Positions 56,539-64,000 of a stretch of DNA of 64,000 nucleotides are shown here, in pieces. The stretch covers positions 22,360,293-22,424,292 of the forward strand of contig NC_079514.1 of NCBI RefSeq assembly GCF_000801105.2, read 5' to 3'. The notes below the pieces were generated by a model, which was not told where the DNA came from, searched no databases, and saw only the letters and a program-made list of their open reading frames with translations. How positions within the stretch are numbered: position 1 is the stretch's first letter; every line of letters begins with the position of its first letter. The DNA comes from Raphanus sativus (taxonomy: Eukaryota; Streptophyta; Magnoliopsida; Brassicales; Brassicaceae). The position numbers and the translations under genes are program-made.

Positions 56539-57893
56539 TTCTCCCCCCCTTAATAGAATTCGTCCTCGAATTCTTAAGTGTGCAACTGCTCAGCTCCACG
56601 ACTCTTGCTCTGCCTTTGATAACAATCTCTCCTTGGATCACTTCGTCTCACGGTCTTGATCACTTGATTTGCTTCTTTATCGATTCGCCCTTGAAATCTC
56701 TCTTTCGGTTCCTTTGATCTCCATAAACACTTTGGATTTTGAACTTGCTTCACCTTGATGACGACTACTCCATAATTCTTCCTTACTTTACTCTAACTTG
56801 ATTTCTAGATGTACTTCTTCATCGGTTCGTCTTTGATGTCCTCCATACGAACTTCTGATTCTTAACTTCACTACTTTGATGTATTCCGGAACAATCCCCC
56901 TTTGTCTTGAATTCTTCTTGACTCCTCATGGTTTACTCACTCTCAACTCATCTTCATATCGGTTTACGCTCTTCACAGATGTTACAAGGTCTCCATAATC
57001 GTCTTCATATCTCTCCACTTGAATGATCACTGAATTGTCTGCTCGCTCTTATTCTGCCGTAACGCGTATTTTCCATGATACTATCTTGTCCTTTCGATAG
57101 ATATCATCCTTGCTTCTGATTACTCAAACCCATTTTCTGAAACTCTCCTTTTTCCCAAATACTGATGAAGCCTTTTCTCAACGAAGTCTTGTTCTTGTTC
57201 AGTCCATACCACTGTCTTGTCCGTCTGAACTCTTTCTCTTTGGGTTTTTGGCTTTAACTCTTCTCACTTTAAGGTTTCCATCCTTAAAGTTCCGATCAAC
57301 AAACTCACAAGCTGCAATCTCAAAAGAACACTTCACAGCAAGTTAGTTAACAACTAACCTAACAATCTAATCGCAACACTAACCAGCAACCTAACGATTC
57401 TATCCACACAACCTAGAAATTCTATCTAGGCAATCTAGCAAATCTAACCAATCTATCCAAGCAAACTAGCAAATCTAGGTTCCACTATCTACTCTAAAAG
57501 GCGGTCTAAATCCTAAGGTTCTAATGATACTAACGATTTGTGTGATATCTAAACCATTGTAAATGTTTTGTTAGGCCATATGTCCAAGCGCTCACTATTT
57601 TTCATCTTGTAAACCACACGATTCAAATATGCAACAATCAAACAAGAACATGCATACTTGAATAATATGGTCACGTAATTACTCAATAGATAACGCAAAA
57701 TGATAACCATTTTCACTATAAAACATATCATCCCATCAAATACATACATACTTGACAGAAAAACATCTTTTATCGCTACCGATGGTATATCATACAACAA
57801 AAGGGACATCGGCTGTCACAACACACTACAAAAGTCTGTACACCGCTATATCACAACAAAATGTCAGTACCCTACTTACCAGGCCCTAGGCGT
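56539..57893 (-). other. 3' non-coding part of the nested element
   Basis: It starts with the polypurine tract and 'cttaatagaattcgtcctcg' plus 'aattc', the pol-end-like block shared with 45853-45885. The rest is T- and C-rich on plus with no supported gene. Short tandem words 'aatctaacc/aatctagc' occur at 57360-57480. Confidence 0.45.
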
Positions 57894-58961
57894 CTAAGAA
57901 CGCCATATATAGAGTAACATGTCGCAGTTGGGACAGTAAGTCCACTCCGACGATTCCCCGGCTGGTTGTGCACTCGGTAGGTAGGGTATCCCGGATAGCT
58001 CGTAGTACCTCCGGCAATCAGCAGTCAAGTGTCCGGCAGCTCCGCAAGCAAGGCAAGTCGGGTACAGATACGATCCACTAAGATAGGTAGTAGTATGATA
58101 TGGGTATCCGTGAGGATCCACATATCTATCTCTGGCACCAAAAAGAACATCTCTACCTTGTCCGTGATGATAGGACTGAGGAGCGTAAGGATCTCCAAGA
58201 GAAGTAGATCCTCCAAAAACATAGGATGTGTCGATAGCTGGAAGGCGAGATGGCCCTCCGGTCTCATAGATAGTCTGATAAGGTGGTAACTCAGTCGCGG
58301 CTGTCTCCATAGGTACACAGGTGGACGGTCCTCCAGTCTCATAGGTAGTGTGAAAATGTGGTGGCTGAACCGTGGCTGTCTCCATAGGTGGAATGCTGGG
58401 AGGCCCTCCGGTCTCGGATGTGATAGGAAAATAAGTAATCACAATATCCATCATGTCGAGGTAAGTCTGCACTAACTCGTTGTTTCTATCGTCATCTCTA
58501 CCCTCAATAGCCATTGTGGGCAGACAGAAGTACCTCCATAATGCGTCCTCCATCTGGAGAAAAGCAGGGTGGTCGGGAAATCCTTGTAATATGGGTGGAG
58601 TGGGAAACTCGAACGCCTCCGAAGGTGGGGACCCAGATGGCATCCCTACTGGCGTCGATGGTGAAGGACCATGATCCTCAGCTGGATCATATCTAGGTGT
58701 CTCTCCGTTAGTGCCGGTAGACGAAATGGTGATAGGACTTGGTGGCCCTACTCCAGAAACCTCTGTGACAACATCCTCAGGCTCGGTGTCATCATCAGAA
58801 AGAACAATAACAGGTGCCAGATCCACCATAGCATCAGGATCAGTATCATCATCGGATATAACAATGGGTGTCGGATCTGTATCAGGCAAAATAGGATCAC
58901 ACTCCTGTGATGGAAAAAGATCGGCCAGTATCGGGCTATGCACAACGTCGGAACCCTCCAT
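57894..58961 (-). CDS. Zinc-knuckle gag-like protein with ETGGP repeats
   Basis: Open frame of 355 codons from MEGSDVVHSPILADLFPSQE (58961) to 'DMLLYIWRS'. The frame is open upstream to 59075, but 'gattccgcag|gtt' lies between and may be a 3' splice site. The first third is acidic with repeated '(V/I)(V/I)(I/L)SDDDT(D/E)P' units, possibly SUMO-interacting by look. The middle has three ~29-residue repeats built on 'ETGGP(P)S..PMETA'. The end has a CCHC knuckle 'CLACGAAGHLTADC' and a Cys pair 'CPNCDM'. It lacks a clear gag capsid domain and any enzyme. As the only ORF of the element it probably serves RNA packaging or binding. No stop or shift breaks it. Confidence 0.72.
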   Translation of the reverse strand: MEGSDVVHSPILADLFPSQECDPILPDTDPTPIVISDDDTDPDAMVDLAPVIVLSDDDTEPEDVVTEVSGVGPPSPITISSTGTNGETPRYDPAEDHGPSPSTPVGMPSGSPPSEAFEFPTPPILQGFPDHPAFLQMEDALWRYFCLPTMAIEGRDDDRNNELVQTYLDMMDIVITYFPITSETGGPPSIPPMETATVQPPHFHTTYETGGPSTCVPMETAATELPPYQTIYETGGPSRLPAIDTSYVFGGSTSLGDPYAPQSYHHGQGRDVLFGARDRYVDPHGYPYHTTTYLSGSYLYPTCLACGAAGHLTADCRRYYELSGIPYLPSAQPAGESSEWTYCPNCDMLLYIWRS

Positions 58962-59185
58962 AACTCCAAATATCCACCCTACCACACCAGTACAGCAACC
59001 TGCGGAATCAAAGTTACAAAATATATAGGGGTTAGACGAAATTCTAAAACTATAATCTATCTTACCCCTCCCCAACGATTGGATACGACCGGATTCCTAG
59101 AGAGTGCATTGGCGACTCCTTTTTGACTCGAAAATTATCGAAAACATTTTTAAAAACACGGGAACCAGTGAGCATTATCGTAACC

Positions 59186-59199
59186 ATGCTCTGATACCA
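59186..59199 (-). promoter_or_regulatory. Primer binding site (tRNA-iMet) of the nested element
   Basis: TGGTATCAGAGCAT on minus, four bases from the 5' LTR edge; complements initiator-Met tRNA. Confidence 0.88.
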
Positions 59200-59203
59200 C
59201 CTC

Positions 59204-62200
59204 TGTAACACCCCCGAACCGTCCTAGGCATCGGTCAAACCACGGGCCAACATTCAAACAAGAACATGACCGACAGAGCGACCAACACTAAGGGTTGGAG
59301 GTGAAAGGTCAACCGGCCAGCCAACAATCAAACAAGAACATGACTGACCGTCCAACCCAACACCATGGTCCGGAAGCGCTACATGACGAGCTAGGGACGA
59401 TCCAGTCAGTGCCACATAATTTACTCCGCAACTTAGACCAGTTCATCCACTAGCACATCCCGCTAACTCAAGGCATAAGGCTTTGCAACCCGTACCCGAA
59501 GTTAACATTTTCCGTTAGATCGAGGCCTAAAGCTTTTCAACCCGTACCAAGAGCTAACGTTGTGTTGGTTCGGACTAAACCAATATCATATTGGACCCGT
59601 TCAATTTTAAATAAATTCTAAGTCTTTTAAGAATATTTGCAATATTTTAGGGATACCAAACCCGAATAAAACGCAACGGAAAAGTAATGTTTAAGAATCA
59701 AACCGTAGCACAATGCACTGCAAATATACTCCGGCGGCCTACGTATCCAATCTTCTACAACCTGAACTCCTGCAAAAAGGACAACGAGAGTTGGGTGAGC
59801 AACCTAATGTTACCCAGTGAGCTGGCTACCTCTAACCCAAATCCTAATGTAGCTAGCCCAGACAACCCAAAAACAACAAGCAATCTAGCCTAAGCGCAAT
59901 AATAAAGCTTAAGGCTAATCCTTAAACCGCACCGACTAAGGTATGCTCGACCTTAATCTAAAACTAACAGCTTGGCCAAACGGCCAACTAATCGAACGGA
60001 TCCCTAGCAGTTCTAACAATCAAGACTCGATCTAAGTTAACACCGTATCTCGGTGCTAACACTAACTCAAGGGTTCCACAACCCTTAACACAACAATAAA
60101 TAAAACTAACTCGACGCAATACTCTAACTAGACACCACTCAACAAAATAAAATACTCTAACCCGGGAAATGGTGATTTCGTGTTCATCCCCAATATCAGC
60201 AACATCCTAACTTCCTACCACAAAGGCCAGAAGAGAGGAACTTTCAACCGACCTCGGCCCACAGTCATTCGGGTCACCGCGCGACAGCCCACAGTCCTTC
60301 GGGTCACTGTCACATTACACCGTCGTGTAATCACTCAGCCCTAGGCCATGATCCCGTCTCTCTGAGTCTTCCCGATCCAGCGAATAAGGGGTTTCCTTAA
60401 ACCCGCTAAATACGAGGCAGCGAGAAACACTAATCAACCCTAGACAAGCCTAGTATGGGCGGGTTACGCAGATACTGTCGGCATACACAAAATCCTATCC
60501 TAGACTCTCGACTCTACGACACTAACATCTAGTACCAGTAATCCGGCCTATATGGCGTAGGATCCCAAGTACTAACATCTAAGAATAAAAACATCAATAA
60601 CATAACTAATCAAACCAACCGGTTAGTCACTCCCTTACCAAGAGCTGACTAACCTCAAACAACAATCAATAACTGAATCAAACCGTTACCCAGATAGTTA
60701 AGCCTCCTGCTATGAAACTATCTTTAAAGATAACGGGAACCTGCACTCAACCAAATAACCAAGCAAGAATAGAAAACATGATGCACCCTAGTCCTAGTCC
60801 TAGTCAGGTTATTAACTCAGTCTTAATTCCTTTCATCTCAGCTTAGCCCATGCTAAACTGAGTCCGGTTTATAAAGCAAATAACCCTAAGGACTCTATCA
60901 TGCAACAGCGTGAGCATTCTACTCTATATGCAACAACTATCCTAAGTTCCAAGTGGAACTCAAACAAACCAACTCACAGTGTTCTTGCAGCGTGCCGATC
61001 GGAGAGAGCCTAGCCAAAACCCGTCGTCAACGTCTGGAATGGACTGGTATGGACAGATAAGCACTCAGACAGAACCTCCTCTAGCTGCTGGATAATACTG
61101 CAGAACTTCTCGGCAGAGTTTCAGACCTAGAAAATGCTGTAGAAGTCTCAAAACAACTCGAAATCTCTTGCTTTCTTTTTCTACTTTCTCTCTCTCTCTC
61201 TAGCTTTATTTTGAAGTGATTTTGGGTCTGAATGATGAATGAAATGAGCAGGGGGGGTTGGGTTTATATAGGAATGGCAAAACCATTGAAATGGTGCCAC
61301 CCTATCGCCTGTGTGTCGTCGCGCATGCTTCCGGTTGCATGCGTTGCGACACACGGGCGTCCAAATGTCACTCAGCATGACTACTTGACATACCAGATGA
61401 CAGCACCACGTCCAAATGTCTCTCAGACTGGCTGGAGTGCTTGCATCGCGACACACGAGTCCCCTGGGTGTCGATTCGCATGTGCAGACTGCAGATATGG
61501 AGGCACCTCGTGCTACGACATGTCAAGCAGCAAGGGAGAGGCTCTTGCACGCCTACACCTCCTCCTTGGGTTGACACTCAGCTGCTCAGTGGATAAACAT
61601 CACGTCATGACCTCTCAGATCCATCCATCTCGAGCTTCCCGGTCGATTTGCGCGATTTCGGCCTTCCCGGCTTATTTTCGACCCGTGATCAATCCCGAAT
61701 ATTTTTCCGCTCCCGTTCTGATGCTCTGAATATTACTAATAGACTCCATAAGGATTCTGAACTTGGAGAAAAAATATTTCCCGAGTCTCCGGCTTCCTCG
61801 AAAAATAGACAATACCGAAATCAGGGTTTTCGGTCGATTTCGGGTTTTCCCGTCGTGCTTGCTTCCTGTCATGCTTGCTTCCCGTCCTGCTTAATTCCCG
61901 TCCTGCTTCCGACTTATAATGTCTCTGAAATTATATTCCGCTCATACGAAGTTTCGGGGAAAACTTAGCGGCTAAGTCACGTCATGCTTCGAAAACGTCG
62001 TGCTTCTATCCCGTCGTGCTTCCAAAAAGGTTATGCTTCCAAAACGTCCGTCTGATCAATCTAAGATTCTTCTGTAAAGAGTAGAGCAGCTTACTTCGAC
62101 TCATGCTTCACTTACGATCCATTCTTGACCTTCTCGTACTTCGAAACTTCCCGATCGATCCGTATCGTCCGTGATTCGACCACAAGGTTGATGCTCGACC

Positions 62201-62344
62201 AATCTTCTATTTTCTCTGATCCATGTCAAGTTTTAAATGATCAAAACTCAACATTCTTCATGACTCTTTGATTCCCAAAAGCTTGGCTCCAGATCTTGAC
62301 TTTTACTCCCTCGACCATTTTATCCCTTCGGGAGGGTTATTACA
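59204..62344 (-). repeat. 5' LTR of the nested element
   Basis: 3141 bp, highly similar to 53371-56538. The TC tract (61186-61200) and G run (61251-61257) are short here. It would drive transcription on minus into the zinc-knuckle ORF. Confidence 0.93.
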
Positions 62345-63792
62345 GGGAGTCTTGACCAAACCTAGCTTATCAACAAGATACTTGCTAGCCACATTAGTAC
62401 AAGAGCCACCATCAATGATTAGGCTACATACCTTTTGTTCCACGGTACATCTTGTGTGAAAGATGTTTTCTCTTTGGATGGTTTTCAGATCAAAGAGGGC
62501 ACTGAGGGATCGTCTGGTCACAAGTAACTCTCCAGTGTCAGCATAGTCTACTATCTCGTCACCAGATTCAACCGTCTCCAACTCGGCCTCATCTTGCGAC
62601 TCTTATTCACCATCGGCCATAAGAACCATCACACGCTTGTTTGGGCAGTCCCGGGCGTAGTGTCCTTTTCCCTGACACTTAAAACAAGTTATGTCACGGG
62701 TTCTTTGAGATTGAGCTTGACCCTTACCTTGGTCGGATGAGCCGGTTTTTGTTGACTCGGTTGGTTCTTCTTGAACCGGTTCTCCACTTCTATGGATTTG
62801 TTCCTTTCGGCACCTTTGGAAGTGGATTGGGACCAAGCGGGCTTACTCCGGCTGTTGGTCGCAGTCTTCTTTTTAATGTGGGTCTCGGCTTGGACGGCAA
62901 AGTGTAATAGATCGTTGAAGTCTTCATACGTCTGTCGTTCCACTTTGCAAGCGATCCGGTCGTGTAGCCCTTCCAAGAACTGGGCCATGAGGGATGCTTC
63001 AGGCTCATCAACGTCTAACTTGTTCCTAAGATACTCGAACTCCTCAAAGTACTCCTCCACGGACTTAGTTCCCTGTGTCAACTTAAGAAAACGTTTCAGT
63101 ACATCTCATTGATAATAGGACTTGGTCCGCATCTCGATCCAGTTGAGGGCTCGCCATGCTGGTCCGGACTTAGCAACGTCTCGATCCCACCAAGACAAGG
63201 CATTATCGGTCAGTTGAGCCGCGGCCAAAGCTATCTTCTTGGATTCGGAGTAGTCATAGTATTCGAAGATATACTCCATACGCTTCTCCCAAGTGATGTA
63301 GGCGTCCAGGTCAACCTTTCCCGCAAATGTAGGCGGAATCAACTTAAGATCCTTGCCCCCGCGCCGATCGTAGTCCTCGTCTTGGTCTCGACCTCGCCTC
63401 CGGTTTGGACTTCCACGCCGGTCGTAGTCCTCTACCTGGTCTCGACCTCTCCTCCGGTTTGGACTTCCGTCTCTTCTCCTGATCGGACTTCCATCTCCTT
63501 GGATCCGATACTCTCATCTTCCACCTCGTGCGGCTCGGTCAGCACCTCCCCGATCTGGTGGTTCATACTCAGACTCATCTCCTTCCGACTAGGACTGCGG
63601 CTGGTTCAAGTATGGGCAGAATCCTCTTGCGGCCGGCTGGCCATTGGGTTGGTTTCCTTGTCCCATGCGGTTCATCTGAGCGGCCAAGGTATTAAGGGTT
63701 TCTGTGAGCTGAGCTTGTCCGGCCTGCAAGACTTGGAGTTGGGCATTGATCTAAGCTGGAACTGGTGCTCCATTAGCATTGAGGTCTCCCAT
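62345..63792 (-). pseudogene. Old Ty3-gypsy gag and protease, upstream of the nested insertion
   Basis: It begins MGDLNANGAPVPA at 63792. A Gln-rich stretch 'TETLNTLAAQMNRMGQGNQP' follows, then two tandem 18-residue repeats 'GSPNRRRGRDQ.EDYDRR' (about 63360-63480). Next comes the gag domain: 'IPPTFAGKVDLDAYITWEKR', 'NALSWWDRDV', 'GTKSVEEYFEEFEYLRNKL' and 'FLEGLHDRI'. The zinc knuckle 'CFKCQGKGHYARDC' is near 62680, and the protease 'CSLIIDGGSCTNVASKYLVD' near 62410. Stops near 63755, 63593 and 63505, a TGA at about 63103 and a frame change near 62700-62800 disable it. The frame runs into the gggag duplication at 62345 and resumes at 53365. Its 5' LTR would lie beyond the window. Confidence 0.88.
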
Positions 63793-64000
63793 GTTATTCC
63801 TGAGAACAAGAAAGGAAGAAGATCAAGTGCAAAAAGGAAACGGAAATAAAGTAAACAAGAAAAGAACTTAAAGAAAAGAAAAGATGGAATGAAACTTAAA
63901 TGAGATTTAATCAAAACTATATGCAAACAATGAATGAAAAATCTTTTTTTTTTTAAGTTTGAAAAAAAAATTAAAATAGAAAAGTTTTAAAATAAGAAAA
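63793..64000. other. Leader of the old gypsy element
   Basis: Purine-rich and A-rich sequence upstream (on minus) of the gag start. The primer site and LTR are not reached before the window ends. Confidence 0.4.

Larger units (their letters stand above)
53371..62344 (-). mobile_element. Non-autonomous LTR retrotransposon with 3.1-kb LTRs, nested
   Basis: LTRs at 53371-56538 and 59204-62344 start TGTAACACCC and end TTATTACA on plus. The 5-bp duplication gggag flanks them (53366-53370 and 62345-62349). The primer site TGGTATCAGAGC is at the inner edge of the right LTR and the polypurine aaggggggggag at that of the left, so the element reads on minus. Only 2.7 kb lies between the LTRs and holds a single zinc-knuckle ORF; no pol. 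TGTAACACCC ends and the pol-end relic fit the Tekay/Del chromovirus group. It sits inside the protease of an older gypsy element. Confidence 0.94.

Overview
The window is plant nuclear DNA, most likely from a Brassicaceae species and probably Brassica. The evidence is GT/AG introns, a plant mitochondrial calcium uniporter gene, a jacalin-type lectin gene, PBS sequences that all match the plant initiator-Met tRNA, and typical crucifer transposon families (CACTA, Helitrons, hAT-type MITEs, copia, gypsy, L1-like LINEs). It is gene-poor. I see one clearly intact host gene (MCU family, minus strand, 15210-16208), one lectin gene with a frameshift (42329-42918), and a weak candidate for a small spliced gene (36165-36640). 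Nearly everything else that codes is transposon-derived.

Left part (1-14.6 kb): sequence without a recognisable gene; a 758-bp hAT-type element (2039-2796); a poly(A)-tailed retroposon (3173-4554) with its target duplication; then a 7.4-kb degenerate CACTA element (6220-13600) with a TNP2-type transposase and a second En/Spm-type gene. The CACTA sits inside an older MITE-like repeat and has itself been hit by a 284-bp poly(A)-tailed retroposon with a perfect 14-bp target duplication. A further terminal-inverted-repeat element follows (14008-14600).

Middle part (15-36 kb): the MCU gene; a Helitron (18109-18756); an L1-type LINE (19069-24719) with near-intact ORF1 and an ORF2 broken by one stop and one frameshift; a much older LINE (about 26330-29300); a three-unit repeat made of TTTAGGG-like motifs; a second, reversed Helitron (31531-31879); and a 5'-truncated copia element whose gag and RNase H tail form one 671-codon reading frame, ending in a 3' LTR (35483-36150).

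Right part (36.9-64 kb): three LTR retrotransposons, all on the minus strand, each with both LTRs and a 5-bp target duplication. (1) A 5.2-kb copia element (36950-42157, TSD attcc) close to the lectin gene. (2) A 6.8-kb non-autonomous element (44211-51027, TSD atgtt) with 1.64-kb LTRs. It has no pol gene. It carries a gag-like ORF with two AT-hook/gag modules, followed by about 1.5 kb of captured host sequence resembling DRD1/CHR35, the SNF2-like chromatin remodeller of RNA-directed DNA methylation. (3) A 9.0-kb non-autonomous element (53371-62344, TSD gggag) with 3.15-kb LTRs and one zinc-knuckle ORF, inserted in the protease region of an older gypsy element whose halves lie at about 52460-53370 and 62345-64000. 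Elements 2 and 3 share a sequence next to the polypurine tract, which suggests a common autonomous chromovirus-type parent. The captured silencing-gene fragment is the most interesting item in the window.
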